Part shown: piece after piece, positions 7,462-16,223 of the stretch
Numbering within the stretch: position 1 is the stretch's first letter
How the letters are laid out: each line of letters opens with the position of its first letter
Assembly: GCA_905201175.1 (NCBI GenBank)
Contig: CAJKNC010000008.1
Location: forward strand, 1 to 30,497
Source: an uncultured Succinatimonas sp.
GTDB taxonomy: Bacteria > Pseudomonadota > Gammaproteobacteria > Enterobacterales > Succinivibrionaceae
Reading direction: 5' to 3'
Length of the DNA: 30,497 nucleotides
Translations under genes and position numbers: made by a program
The notes under the pieces: generated by a model
The model's input: only the letters and a program-made list of their open reading frames with translations
Databases searched by the model: none
What the model was told of the DNA's origin: nothing

Positions 7462-8440
7462 TATTCTTGTTTTATGTGGCGGAGACGGTTCCGAACACGA
7501 GATTTCTTTAACCTCGGCTAAATTTATCGCCGAACAATTACAATTAAATCCAGAATTTAATGTTATCTCCTGCGTAATTCACAATCATCAGTTTTTAATA
7601 AATGACAAAGCAGCAAATTTCGTAGGCAAGAGCCTACAGAATAATGAGTTAAACTTCAATGTTGATTGTGTTATACCCTGCCTGCACGGCTTTCCAGGAG
7701 AAACTGGAGACATTCAATCATTTTTAGAAATTCTCAATATCCCTTATATAGGATGTAAAAGCGAATCCAGCCGCAACTGTTTCAATAAAATTACGACTAA
7801 ACTTTATCTAGATGCCTTAGGCATTCCCAATTCACCTTCCCAGGCTATCTTAAGCACTGACGAATCATATAAGAAAAAAGCTTTAGAATTTTTTGAACTA
7901 TATAAAGACGTATATGTAAAAGCTGCAAGTCAAGGCTCTTCAGTTGGCTGCTATCATGTAACCGATAAAGACTGTCTGTGGGATAAAATTCTAGAAGCCT
8001 TTAATTACAGCTCCGAGGTTTTGCTAGAAAAAAGCATTGCTCATCGAGAACTGGAAGTCGCCGCTTATGAAATGGATCGCGGCTTAATCATTACAACTCC
8101 TGGCGAAATAATTATGCCTGATAATGTATTCTATACATTTGAAGAAAAATACAGCCAAAATAGCTCTACAGTGACCACGGTTACCCCTAAAGGACTAAGC
8201 TCTGAAGAAATTGAAACTATACAAGATTATGCTCGTCGTGCTTTTATTGGCCTAAAATTACGCGATTTGTCTCGTATAGACTTTTTCTTAAGTCCAGAAG
8301 ACGGCATCCTTATAAACGAAATCAATACCTTCCCTGGAGAAACGCCTATTTCCATGTTTCCGAAAATGCTAACTCATCACGGAGATAATATGTGTGAATT
8401 TTTAACTCAAGCGGTAATGAGAGCTATAAAGTCCAGATAA
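7451..8440 (+). CDS. ddl: D-alanine--D-alanine ligase
   Basis: Cytoplasmic ATP-grasp ligase that makes the D-Ala-D-Ala dipeptide for peptidoglycan precursors. The 329-residue protein has the family N-terminus (LCGGDGSEHEISLTSA), a central HGFPGETGDIQ block, the ATP-binding KAASQGSSVG segment near residue 160 and the metal- and substrate-binding INEINTFPGETPISMFPKM near the C-terminus. In the last block GET replaces the commoner GFT, a small departure. The ATG at 7451 fits alignment with E. coli DdlA and DdlB but lacks a well-placed ribosome binding site (see the overlapping leader ORF). The gene stands alone, outside any cell-wall cluster, between trxA and rho. Confidence 0.93.
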   Translation: MTYNILVLCGGDGSEHEISLTSAKFIAEQLQLNPEFNVISCVIHNHQFLINDKAANFVGKSLQNNELNFNVDCVIPCLHGFPGETGDIQSFLEILNIPYIGCKSESSRNCFNKITTKLYLDALGIPNSPSQAILSTDESYKKKALEFFELYKDVYVKAASQGSSVGCYHVTDKDCLWDKILEAFNYSSEVLLEKSIAHRELEVAAYEMDRGLIITTPGEIIMPDNVFYTFEEKYSQNSSTVTTVTPKGLSSEEIETIQDYARRAFIGLKLRDLSRIDFFLSPEDGILINEINTFPGETPISMFPKMLTHHGDNMCEFLTQAVMRAIKSR

Positions 8441-8462
8441 AAGAGCTTATTTATAAAATTAA

Positions 8463-8490
8463 AAGCCCTCATAAAAATGAGGGCTTATTA
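8463..8490. terminator. Bidirectional terminator between ddl and rho
   Basis: A perfect 10-bp stem, AAGCCCTCAT (8463-8472) with ATGAGGGCTT (8477-8486), encloses an AAAA loop. T-rich DNA follows on both strands (8487-8496 on +; complement of 8451-8464 on -). It sits between the ddl stop and the rho stop and could serve both genes. Confidence 0.88.
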
Positions 8491-8508
8491 TTTATCATAA
8501 AAAATATC

Positions 8509-9768
8509 TTAACTGCGCTTCATGGCTGTGAAGAACTCCTCATTAGTCTTAGTCATAGATAATTTATCTATGAGGAATTCCATAGCTTCTATCTCTCCCA
8601 TCGGATGCAAGAACTTGCGTAAAATCCACATCTTTTGTAACTCATCTGCAGCTGTAATCAATTCTTCACGACGAGTTCCGGAACGTGTGACATCAATAGC
8701 CGGATAAACACGCTTTTCTGCTATTTTACGAGATAAGTGCAATTCCATATTACCAGTGCCCTTAAATTCCTCGTAAATAACCTCATCCATTTTTGAACCT
8801 GTATCAATCAATGCCGTTGCAATAATTGTTAAGGAGCCGCCTTCTTCTACATTTCTTGCTGCACCGAATAAGCGTTTAGGCCGCTGCAATGCATTTGAAT
8901 CTACACCGCCAGTTAAAACCTTTCCTGAAGGAGGAACTACAGTATTATAGGCGCGAGCTAAACGAGTAATAGAATCCATCAAAATTACTACATCATGCTT
9001 ATGCTCCACTAAGCGTTTAGCTTTTTCAATTACCATTTCGGCAACCTGTACATGACGAGTTGCAGGCTCATCGAAAGTAGAGGCTACAACCTCTCCTTTA
9101 ACCATGCGCTGCATTTCGGTAACTTCTTCAGGACGCTCATCAATCAATAAAACAATTAAGGTGCACTCAGGATTATTACTAGAAATGGAATGAGCCACAT
9201 TCTGTAGCAAAACGGTTTTGCCTGCTTTAGGAGGGGCAACAATAAGGCCGCGCTGACCTTTTCCGATTGGTGCTACTAAATCGATAACTCTAGCTGTTAA
9301 ATCTTCTTTTGAACCATTGCCTAATTCCAGGCGCATTCTGCTTTCAGGGAAAAGAGGAGTTAAATTTTCAAAAAGGATCTTATTGCGGGAATTTTCTGGA
9401 CGATCAAAATTGACTGTATCTACCTTGAGCAGAGCAAAATAGCGTTCACTTTCTTTAGGAGGACGAATTTTGCCAGAAATGGAATCACCCGTACGCAAAT
9501 TAAAGCGACGTACCTGACTTGGAGAGACATAAATGTCATCTGGGCCTGCTAAATAAGAACTATCGGCACTTCTTAAAAAGCCAAAGCCATCTGGAAGAAT
9601 TTCGATAACACCGTCGCCAAAAATATCTTCGCCATTCTTGGCACAAAATTTTAAAAGCTGGAATATAATTTCCTTTTTGCTTAGTCGGGCGACATTTTCA
9701 ATACCGTTTTGCTCGCACATTTCAACTAGCTGTGCGACAGGCGTATTCTTAAGTTCGTTAAGATTCAT
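8509..9768 (-). CDS. rho: Transcription termination factor Rho
   Basis: Hexameric RNA-dependent ATPase and helicase that ends transcription at rut sites. At 419 residues it matches E. coli Rho. The N-terminal RNA-binding domain carries the RNP1-like DGFGFLR at about 60-66. The ATPase core has Walker A APPKAGKTVLL (about 178-188), Walker B ending LMDSITRLARAYN, the Q-loop stretch GGVDSNALQRPKR and the R-loop region ending TRSGTRREEL. The ATG at 9768 starts the canonical MNLNELK. It follows uvrD with a 190-bp gap carrying its own predicted promoter. In E. coli rho is autoregulated through its leader; whether that holds here cannot be read from sequence. Confidence 0.98.
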   Translation of the reverse strand: MNLNELKNTPVAQLVEMCEQNGIENVARLSKKEIIFQLLKFCAKNGEDIFGDGVIEILPDGFGFLRSADSSYLAGPDDIYVSPSQVRRFNLRTGDSISGKIRPPKESERYFALLKVDTVNFDRPENSRNKILFENLTPLFPESRMRLELGNGSKEDLTARVIDLVAPIGKGQRGLIVAPPKAGKTVLLQNVAHSISSNNPECTLIVLLIDERPEEVTEMQRMVKGEVVASTFDEPATRHVQVAEMVIEKAKRLVEHKHDVVILMDSITRLARAYNTVVPPSGKVLTGGVDSNALQRPKRLFGAARNVEEGGSLTIIATALIDTGSKMDEVIYEEFKGTGNMELHLSRKIAEKRVYPAIDVTRSGTRREELITAADELQKMWILRKFLHPMGEIEAMEFLIDKLSMTKTNEEFFTAMKRS

Positions 9769-9909
9769 AAAGATTATGTGTATGGAATTGATTTACTGCT
9801 CTGGGAATGGCAGATGAAAATCTCTCAAAAAATTAAAACAATAGAAGATCCTGGATTTGGAAATGCTTGTAGTACCAGGAAACGAACCATCAGCAAGATG
9901 GATGGTGAC

Positions 9910-9938
9910 ATGATACCACAGAAATTGATAAATCTCAG
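9910..9938 (-). promoter_or_regulatory. Predicted rho promoter and leader
   Basis: On the minus strand CTGAGA (9938-9933) and TATCAT (9915-9910) are 17 bp apart, and TGG precedes the -10 as a TGn extension. The start near 9903 gives a leader of about 135 nt. The leader holds a 6-bp stem (9849-9854 with 9875-9880) and a small CCATC/GATGG hairpin near 9887-9900. No terminator separates uvrD from rho, so read-through is also possible. Confidence 0.45.
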
Positions 9939-9958
9939 AATTTATTTTTTCATTTAGT

Positions 9959-12043
9959 CTATATGGTATTAGGAATTTCAATCTTATAAGGACGTTGATC
10001 GGCTTTACTTGATTGATATTTATTTACAATTTCTCGTAAAAAATTGCTGGCTCCAGAACTATCGAGCCTCCCATAAAGCATTCTTTTTAAAGAATAACTT
10101 ATAAACAGATTCTCCCTAGCCCGAGTTATGCCGACATAGGCTAAACGGCGCTCTTCTTCGTAAGCACGATTATCTCCTAGTCTGCTGCTGCTCTCGGCCC
10201 GATATGAAGGTAAAAGATTTTTTTCAAAACCTACTAAAAACACCGTGCTAAATTCTAATCCCTTTGCCGAATGAATAGTCATCAAATTAACCTGAGGGAG
10301 CCGAACAAATCCTCCTTCTTGACCCTCCTCATTTAATTCTGCAGAACTCGATAAGGTTACGGTCGAAATAAAATTTAATAAAGGATCTATTTCTTCTGAG
10401 CTTTCTTCTAAGTTCTGTGATGTATGCTCGTCATTGAACATAGCTGCATTACTTACTAATTGCTCAAGATTTTTATGCTTTTGATTATCGCTCTCTCCCT
10501 TAGAGGCTTTTTGATCCTTAAGCTTATAATATTCAACTAGACCGGTAAGCTCTATTACAGCACGAACTAAATCAGGCAAATTCAAAGTCTGCTTACATAT
10601 TTTTAATTTATCCATAAGCTCGCTAAATACCGCAAGCTTGCGCGCTAATGTCTTAATTTCCTTAGTTGCGGCAGGATCATTCTCATAGCCTATAATCAGC
10701 TTTAATGCATCAAAAAGATAACTGCCGCGTTCATAAGCAATTTCACTTAGCTGCGAGACTACTTTATCGCCTATTCTCCGCGGCGGAACATTGATAATAC
10801 GCCTTAACGCCTGATCATCCCTTTCATTTACTAAAAGACGCATATAGGCTAACGCATCCTGAATTTCAGCGCGCTCAAAAAACTTCTGCCCGCCGTAAAT
10901 CACAAAGGGGATTGCCATCAAAGAAAGTCTCTGCTCTAAAAGCAGAGATTGCTGATTAGTTCTATAAAGTACAGCCATATCATCATAGCTCTGACCTTTT
11001 GCATGCAAGAGTTTAATAGTTTGAGCAACAAAATCGGCTTCTACATATTCAGATGAGCATTTTAAAATCTTAACCTTATCTCCGATGCCGCAATTACCGT
11101 CTAGAACCTTTTTTAATAAACGTTCTTTACCACCTTCAATTAAGGTATTAGCCATATCTAGGATATTTTGAGTAGATCTATAATTTTCTTTTAATAAGAT
11201 TACTTCTACAGGAGCAAAGTCTTTTTTAAAATTATTCATATTAGTATAGTCTGCTCCACGCCATCCATATATGGATTGATCGTCGTCACCTACTACCATA
11301 ATATGAGAATTACTGCCAGTAATAAGCTTTAAAAATGCAAATTGCAAAGAATTAGTATCCTGAAACTCGTCAACTAAAATTTCTTTAAAACGGCGGTGCT
11401 GTAAATCTCTAACAGCTTCATTTTGCTCCAAAAGCTCAACTGTACGCAATAAAAGCTCTGAAAAATCTACTAAATTTTGACTTTGGCATTGTCTTTCATA
11501 AATGTCATAAATTTTAGCAAAATCAATGTCTTCTTGAAATTTAGAAGAGCCAAAAGCTAATGCCTTAGATCTGATGCGCTGTTCTTTATATTTAGAAATT
11601 CTTGAAGCTATGTCTGAAGCCTTAAGTTCCCCTGTATATGAAATCTCTTTCATAATAGACTTAAGCATCGCTTCCTGAGCATCAATATCTAAAATACAAA
11701 ATCCAGGTAACAGTCCGGCATATCTTGAGTAAGCACGCAAAATACGCAAACATACAGAATGAAAAGTACTTGCCCATAATAAACGCGCTTTATCATAGCC
11801 TATCAAAGATGCTATGCGCTCTTGCATTTCTTTAGCAGCTTTATTTGTAAAAGTAACAGCCAGGATCTCCCGTGGCTGTAAATTTTCCACTTCAACAAGA
11901 TAAGCAATACGCGAAACTAAAACTCGTGTTTTGCCGGTACCGGCTCCAGCTACTACCAAAATATTAGACAAAGGAGCACTTACAGCGTCCTTTTGGGCTT
12001 CATTTAAATTTTTAAACAAAAAATCAGCAGATCTATCACTCAT
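9959..12043 (-). CDS. uvrD: DNA helicase II, UvrD, lacking the C-terminal Tudor-like domain
   Basis: SF1A 3'-5' helicase of nucleotide-excision and mismatch repair. Motifs in order: GAGTGKTRV (Walker A, about 33-41), VDEFQDTN (II), VGDDDQSIYGWRGAD (III), ENYRSTQNIL (IV), MTIHSAKGLEFSTVF (V) and EERRLAYVGITRARE (VI). UvrD rather than Rep is favoured by VDFSELLLR, VDEFQDTN and SIYGWRGAD, and by its place after xerC-yigB as in E. coli. The protein is 694 residues. It ends about 30 residues after the RMLYGRLDSSGASNF block and lacks the roughly 70-residue Tudor-like domain of E. coli UvrD. No continuation is visible in other frames downstream. It starts 3 nt after yigB. Confidence 0.93.
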   Translation of the reverse strand: MSDRSADFLFKNLNEAQKDAVSAPLSNILVVAGAGTGKTRVLVSRIAYLVEVENLQPREILAVTFTNKAAKEMQERIASLIGYDKARLLWASTFHSVCLRILRAYSRYAGLLPGFCILDIDAQEAMLKSIMKEISYTGELKASDIASRISKYKEQRIRSKALAFGSSKFQEDIDFAKIYDIYERQCQSQNLVDFSELLLRTVELLEQNEAVRDLQHRRFKEILVDEFQDTNSLQFAFLKLITGSNSHIMVVGDDDQSIYGWRGADYTNMNNFKKDFAPVEVILLKENYRSTQNILDMANTLIEGGKERLLKKVLDGNCGIGDKVKILKCSSEYVEADFVAQTIKLLHAKGQSYDDMAVLYRTNQQSLLLEQRLSLMAIPFVIYGGQKFFERAEIQDALAYMRLLVNERDDQALRRIINVPPRRIGDKVVSQLSEIAYERGSYLFDALKLIIGYENDPAATKEIKTLARKLAVFSELMDKLKICKQTLNLPDLVRAVIELTGLVEYYKLKDQKASKGESDNQKHKNLEQLVSNAAMFNDEHTSQNLEESSEEIDPLLNFISTVTLSSSAELNEEGQEGGFVRLPQVNLMTIHSAKGLEFSTVFLVGFEKNLLPSYRAESSSRLGDNRAYEEERRLAYVGITRARENLFISYSLKRMLYGRLDSSGASNFLREIVNKYQSSKADQRPYKIEIPNTI

Positions 12044-12046
12044 TAT

Positions 12047-12781
12047 TTAATAACCGGGCATAAGCCAAGGAGAAAGTTCATAAACATCATTGACGCTAAC
12101 AGAGGGAAGCACCTTCAGATGATGCTCATCTGGAGAAATACCCGTATAGCCGCGGTATACCCATGCGCATTGACATCCAGCATAGACAGCTCCCATTACA
12201 TCAGTATAAGGATCATCCCCAATATGCAAAATTTCTTTTTTATCAACACTGTAATGCTGTGCACACTGAATAAACAGATCTGCATGTGGCTTACAATTAT
12301 AAATATCAATCTTAGGCCGAAAATCTATGCCAAAAATATCATCTACACCTAAAATCCTGGTATCGACATTGCCATTGGAAATTGCGCAAATTTCGTAATG
12401 CTGCTTTAAAGCTCTTAAATATTGCTTCATCTTGTCCGATACAGAGCCCTTAGATCTGACCTTTACAAATTCTGCAACTAATGAAAATGCCTCCTGCTTA
12501 CTTATATTCTTACCTAAAAGCTTAAAAGCATCTACAAGCGAATAAGCTCTCAATGCCGTTACATCATTAGCTAAAGCTTGATTGTTAGCCAGACATTGAT
12601 TTTTAATTTGCGCCCAAAAATCATATTCTGCAAATTTAGGATTAGCTAATTGATAGCGTTCATATAAATATTTTGCAAACCAAGCTTCAGCTTTTCTTAA
12701 AACTGTCTCACAATCATAAATAGTATTATCTAAATCAAAAGACAATACTTTAGGCCTAGAGACTTGTTTGTAAAAAATCAT
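12047..12781 (-). CDS. yigB: HAD-superfamily phosphatase, YigB type
   Basis: Cytoplasmic haloacid-dehalogenase-type phosphatase. In E. coli YigB dephosphorylates 5-amino-6-(5-phosphoribitylamino)uracil, a riboflavin intermediate, and FMN. The 244-residue protein shows HAD motif I FDLDNTIYD (nucleophile D near residue 16), motif II CAISNGN, the motif III lysine in NCKPHADLF and motif IV LHIGDDPYTDVMGA. The inserted helical cap between motifs I and II is typical of this subfamily. It lies between xerC and uvrD with 3-nt gaps on both sides, exactly the E. coli order, so co-transcription is very likely. Family and orthology are well supported; the exact substrate here is inferred. Confidence 0.9.
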   Translation of the reverse strand: MIFYKQVSRPKVLSFDLDNTIYDCETVLRKAEAWFAKYLYERYQLANPKFAEYDFWAQIKNQCLANNQALANDVTALRAYSLVDAFKLLGKNISKQEAFSLVAEFVKVRSKGSVSDKMKQYLRALKQHYEICAISNGNVDTRILGVDDIFGIDFRPKIDIYNCKPHADLFIQCAQHYSVDKKEILHIGDDPYTDVMGAVYAGCQCAWVYRGYTGISPDEHHLKVLPSVSVNDVYELSPWLMPGY

Positions 12782-12784
12782 AAT

Positions 12785-13720
12785 TTATTGCTTTTCCTGT
12801 GGGTTGTCATGTTTTAAGTGAGAACGGGGATGAGCTTCTGCATAAACTTTTTTCAAATGCTCAAAATCCAAATGCGTATAAACCTGAGTTGCCGCTAAAC
12901 TAGCATGACCTAGCATTTCCTGAACAGCACGCAGATCGGCTCCCCCCTGAAGTAAAGATGTAGCAAAAGAATGGCGCAGTTTATGCGGATATACATTAGT
13001 ATCGAGTCCTGCCCTGTCTGACTGCTTCTTTAAATTCATCTCAACTGCGCGCGTAGAAATCTCTTTACCAAATCGGTTTAAAAATAAAGCATTACTTTGA
13101 GGATTAAATTGAGGACGAATCTCTAAATATTCCTGCAATCGCTGCCGCGCTTTTTTCCCTACAGGGACAATTCGTTCCTTGCCGCCTTTGCCCATTACAC
13201 GAACCTCAGCACTCTGAGAATCATAATCGCTGAGACTTAGACTAGTAAGCTCGCTTACGCGTAAGCCTGAAGAAAAAAACAGCTCGCTTATAGCTCGATC
13301 GCGAATCTCTAATTTGCTTGTTGCCGGTACATCTAAAAGAGCAGTAAGTTCCGAAGCTGTTAATACGCGCGGCAGAGACTTATCAATTTTAGGCGCATGA
13401 ATATATTTAAACGGATTATCGCGCAACTCTCCTCTTTCAATTAAAAATTTAAAAAAGGCGCTTAAAACATAAAGATCATGCGCTACAGTACGCTTTGACA
13501 GGCGCTGTGCATTAACATCAAAATTAAATTCGCGATTTAAAATACGCATCTGGGCCATACCAACTTGAGCCCATGATTTGATGCTGGGATCTTCCATATT
13601 TAAAACTTTACAGGCCTTAAATAAAACATGCTCATATGAACTTAATGTATGTGCAGAACTACGACGCTCATAACGAAGACAATCAATAAATTCTTGGCAT
13701 TTGCTATAAAGATCGTCCAT
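12785..13720 (-). CDS. xerC: Tyrosine recombinase XerC
   Basis: Site-specific recombinase acting with XerD at dif to resolve chromosome dimers. At 311 residues it has an N-terminal core-binding (SAM-like) domain and a C-terminal catalytic domain. All catalytic residues are visible: R154 (SGLRVSEL), K178 (GKGGKER), H246 and R249 (HKLRHSF), H272 (GHASLAAT) and the nucleophile Y281 (QVYTHLD). The ATG at 13720 has purine-rich GGGGA just upstream. It begins the xerC-yigB-uvrD unit behind a promoter that follows the dapF terminator. Its position after dapF and before yigB identifies it as XerC and not XerD or an integrase of a mobile element. Confidence 0.95.
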   Translation of the reverse strand: MDDLYSKCQEFIDCLRYERRSSAHTLSSYEHVLFKACKVLNMEDPSIKSWAQVGMAQMRILNREFNFDVNAQRLSKRTVAHDLYVLSAFFKFLIERGELRDNPFKYIHAPKIDKSLPRVLTASELTALLDVPATSKLEIRDRAISELFFSSGLRVSELTSLSLSDYDSQSAEVRVMGKGGKERIVPVGKKARQRLQEYLEIRPQFNPQSNALFLNRFGKEISTRAVEMNLKKQSDRAGLDTNVYPHKLRHSFATSLLQGGADLRAVQEMLGHASLAATQVYTHLDFEHLKKVYAEAHPRSHLKHDNPQEKQ

Positions 13721-13752
13721 ATTTCCCCGCCTCAGAACCGAACTAGCTGTCT

Positions 13753-13781
13753 ATCTTAAGAAAAGCTTATGCATATAGCAA
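13753..13781 (-). promoter_or_regulatory. Predicted promoter for xerC-yigB-uvrD
   Basis: On the minus strand TTGCTA (13781-13776) and TAAGAT (13758-13753) are separated by 17 bp, each matching 4 of 6 consensus bases. It lies between the dapF terminator and the xerC ATG, where a new promoter is needed. Confidence 0.4.
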
Positions 13782-13792
13782 AGATTTTAGAT

Positions 13793-13827
13793 AAAAAATA
13801 TGCCAGGCGAAACCTGGCATATTTTTT
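13793..13827 (-). terminator. Intrinsic terminator of lysA-dapF
   Basis: A perfect 15-bp stem (13793-13807 with 13813-13827) encloses a 5-nt loop (CGAAA on +). On the minus strand the outer stem ends in a run of six T residues, forming the U-tract. The dapF stop codon (13829-13827) shares its last base with the stem. A-T symmetry makes it potentially bidirectional. Confidence 0.93.
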
Positions 13828-14660
13828 TAAATGCAGATTGTGCCTTCATAAACACGTTCAGCAGGGCCGGTCATCATCACGCTCTTACCCTCACCTTCCC
13901 AAGAGATCCTCAAATCTCCACCAGGCAAGCTGACTTTTACCGGATTTTGCAATTTTCCTTGAATTATGCCTACAACCGCAGCTGCACAAGCTCCAGTGCC
14001 GCAAGCTAAAGTAGGGCCGCAGCCTCTCTCATATACTGCTAGCTTTAAATGATGCGGGTTAATTATTTGAGCAAATCCAACATTAACTTTCTGAGGAAAA
14101 TCTGCATGCTTTTCTATCTGCGGGCCAAACTTTTCCAACAAAGATTTATCTATCTTGTCAAAAAACAATACCACATGCGGATTACCCATAGAGACTACCC
14201 CGCATTCAAAAGAAGTTCCGTCTTTAAGCTTTAAATTGTAAGTTTTTTGCTCTTTTTCAGCCCTATAAGGAATTTTTTGCGGATTAAATTCAGGCTGTCC
14301 CATATTTACCGTAACCGTATCATCGTCATTTAGCTTTAATCTTAAAGCGCCTGATACAGTGCTGACCCGAATATCTGTCTTGTTAGTAAGATGGTGATCA
14401 ACAACAAATCTAACAAAACAGCGAGCTCCGTTACCGCACATCTGAACTTCAGAGCCATCGGCATTGAAAATACGGTAATGAAAATCCATTTCTGGATCAT
14501 AAGGAGGCTCGACTAAGAGCAATTGATCAAAACCAACCCCAAAATGTCTATCGGCTAAGCGCTTAATAAGCTCTGGAGAAAAGAAAACCTTTTGCGTTAC
14601 TCCATTAACAACCATAAAATCGTTGCCAAGTCCATGCATTTTGGTAAATTTCAAAAGCAT
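13827..14660 (-). CDS. dapF: Diaminopimelate epimerase
   Basis: Cytoplasmic, PLP-independent enzyme that converts LL- to meso-diaminopimelate for peptidoglycan and lysine. The 277-residue protein shows the two catalytic cysteines, C75 in NADGSEVQMCGNGAR and C220 in ACGTGACAAAV. It also has the N-terminal family signature FTKMHGLGNDFMVV. It starts 9 nt after lysA ends, consistent with a lysA-dapF transcript making and then using meso-diaminopimelate. The last codons run into the terminator. Length and motifs are ordinary. Confidence 0.97.
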   Translation of the reverse strand: MLLKFTKMHGLGNDFMVVNGVTQKVFFSPELIKRLADRHFGVGFDQLLLVEPPYDPEMDFHYRIFNADGSEVQMCGNGARCFVRFVVDHHLTNKTDIRVSTVSGALRLKLNDDDTVTVNMGQPEFNPQKIPYRAEKEQKTYNLKLKDGTSFECGVVSMGNPHVVLFFDKIDKSLLEKFGPQIEKHADFPQKVNVGFAQIINPHHLKLAVYERGCGPTLACGTGACAAAVVGIIQGKLQNPVKVSLPGGDLRISWEGEGKSVMMTGPAERVYEGTICI

Positions 14661-14669
14661 AATTATCCT

Positions 14670-15917
14670 CTACTCAGGTAGGATTGACTCATCTTTCCAA
14701 ATGTCCTCATAGCTTTGACGAGCTCTGATGACATAAGACTTGTTACCATTAACCATAATCTCTGCAGGCAGGCGGCGAGTATTATAATTTGAAGACATCG
14801 AACTGCCGTAAGCTCCCGCTCCACGCACAACTAAGATATCACCATCGATAACATTTAAACGACGATCTTTACCTAAGAAATCATCGCTTTCGCAAACAGG
14901 CCCTACGACATCCGAAAGCACGGCGTCACCTGCATGCTTTTTAGCATTTATAATATTCATCCAAGAGCCATATAGAGCAGGACGAATAAGATCATTCATA
15001 GCACCATCAACAATCACAAAATGACGACTGCCATTATTCTTCTGATACTGGACCTTCGTTAGCAACACTCCGGCATTAGCTACCATTGCACGTCCTGGTT
15101 CTACATAAACTGCAACATCAATATTGCCCAAACGCTCAGACACGGCAGCAAAATAATCAGCAGGACTTGGAGGAGTTTCATTGTCATAGGTAACACCTAA
15201 TCCGCCGCCTAAATCAATATGATCTAATGCAATGCCCTCTTCTTTTAATACATTATAAATTTCCAGCAAACGGTCAGTAGCTTCAACAATAGGGGTCCCC
15301 GTTGTCATTTGTGAGCCGATATGACAGTCGATGCCAACAATTTTTAAATGCGGGTCCTGAGCCATGTGCTTATAAATACGAATAGCTTCTTCATGAGCGA
15401 TACCAAATTTATTGTTTTTAAGGCCAGTAGAAATTGCCGGCAAAGTTTTAGCATCAACATTCGGATTTACTCGTAAAGCTACCGGAGCGACTATATCCAG
15501 CTCTGCTGCTACTTCTGAAACTACTAAACTCTCCGCTTCAGATTCAATATTTAGACAATCTATTCCCTGCGATAAAGCAAAACGAATCTCATCTCGCGTC
15601 TTACCAACGCCTGAATATACACATTTATGAGGATCGCCGCCTGCTGCAATTACTCGACGCAACTCACCTTCAGAAACAATATCAAAACCTGTACCAAGCC
15701 TTGCCATTAAATTTAAAATAGCTAAATTAGAATTAGCTTTTACCGCATAGCAAATACGGTGACGACGGCCTTTTAAAGCTTCATCAAAAGCTTTAACATG
15801 GCGCTCTAAAGTCTTTTGAGAGTAGACATATAAAGGCGTACCATATTCTTTAGCCAAATCAGAAACTAAAATATCTTCAGCATACAGATCTTCGCCGCGG
15901 TAATTAAAATAATCCAT
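14670..15917 (-). CDS. lysA: Diaminopimelate decarboxylase
   Basis: PLP-dependent fold-type III enzyme that decarboxylates meso-diaminopimelate to L-lysine. The 415-residue length is typical. The PLP lysine is K60 in CYAVKANSN. Other marks are the HIGSQ block near residue 200, the glycine-rich GGGLGV, EPGRAMVANAG, and the substrate-binding VGPVCESDD near residue 345. lptM ends 11 nt upstream and dapF follows 9 nt downstream. The order lptM-lysA-dapF-xerC is like that of pseudomonads, whereas E. coli lacks lysA at this site. Confidence 0.97.
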   Translation of the reverse strand: MDYFNYRGEDLYAEDILVSDLAKEYGTPLYVYSQKTLERHVKAFDEALKGRRHRICYAVKANSNLAILNLMARLGTGFDIVSEGELRRVIAAGGDPHKCVYSGVGKTRDEIRFALSQGIDCLNIESEAESLVVSEVAAELDIVAPVALRVNPNVDAKTLPAISTGLKNNKFGIAHEEAIRIYKHMAQDPHLKIVGIDCHIGSQMTTGTPIVEATDRLLEIYNVLKEEGIALDHIDLGGGLGVTYDNETPPSPADYFAAVSERLGNIDVAVYVEPGRAMVANAGVLLTKVQYQKNNGSRHFVIVDGAMNDLIRPALYGSWMNIINAKKHAGDAVLSDVVGPVCESDDFLGKDRRLNVIDGDILVVRGAGAYGSSMSSNYNTRRLPAEIMVNGNKSYVIRARQSYEDIWKDESILPE

Positions 15918-15928
15918 AAATAGGTTCC

Positions 15929-16150
15929 TTAAAGTGAATATAGCGGATTGAAATAAATATTTTCATCATCAGCAGGGCCACGAACAAAACGCTCTGATGT
16001 ATTTTCATCACCGGCGTCTTGGCACTCATCATCAGGATAACTGCCACAAACCTCAGCACTATCTTCAGGCATATATAAAGGGCCTTTAATACCGCACCCA
16101 GATAACAAAAAGATGGCGCCTAAGAAAATAAAGATCTTGGTTCTGTTCAC
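15929..16150 (-). CDS. lptM: Small lipoprotein LptM (YifL family)
   Basis: Short outer-membrane lipoprotein. In E. coli LptM (YifL) binds the LPS translocon LptD-LptE and helps its oxidative maturation. This one has 73 residues. It begins with a signal peptide and a lipobox ending LSGC near residue 19, followed directly by the hallmark GIKGPLYMPE. The rest is acidic and low in complexity. The start is GTG at 16150, with GGAG 8 nt upstream. The position upstream of lysA-dapF matches the conserved neighbourhood. The name rests on the C-G-x-K-G-P-L-Y block and synteny. Confidence 0.88.
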   Translation of the reverse strand: MNRTKIFIFLGAIFLLSGCGIKGPLYMPEDSAEVCGSYPDDECQDAGDENTSERFVRGPADDENIYFNPLYSL

Positions 16151-16223
16151 GGTTTTATCTCCTAAAATTTGCGCTTCTAATTACAATATCACGCTTTTTT
16201 ATTTGAACAAGATTTTATTATAT

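Noticed and set aside
9793..9981. 62-codon minus-strand frame between uvrD and rho, and a 28-codon ATG frame starting at 9911, considered as a rho leader peptide.
   Set aside because: No ribosome binding site and no resemblance to RhoL. The 62-codon frame begins inside uvrD, and the second starts upstream of the predicted rho transcription start.
12785..13720. The tyrosine recombinase as part of an integrated mobile element.
   Set aside because: It sits in the conserved dapF-xerC-yigB-uvrD order, and no att-like repeats, tRNA or cargo genes are present.
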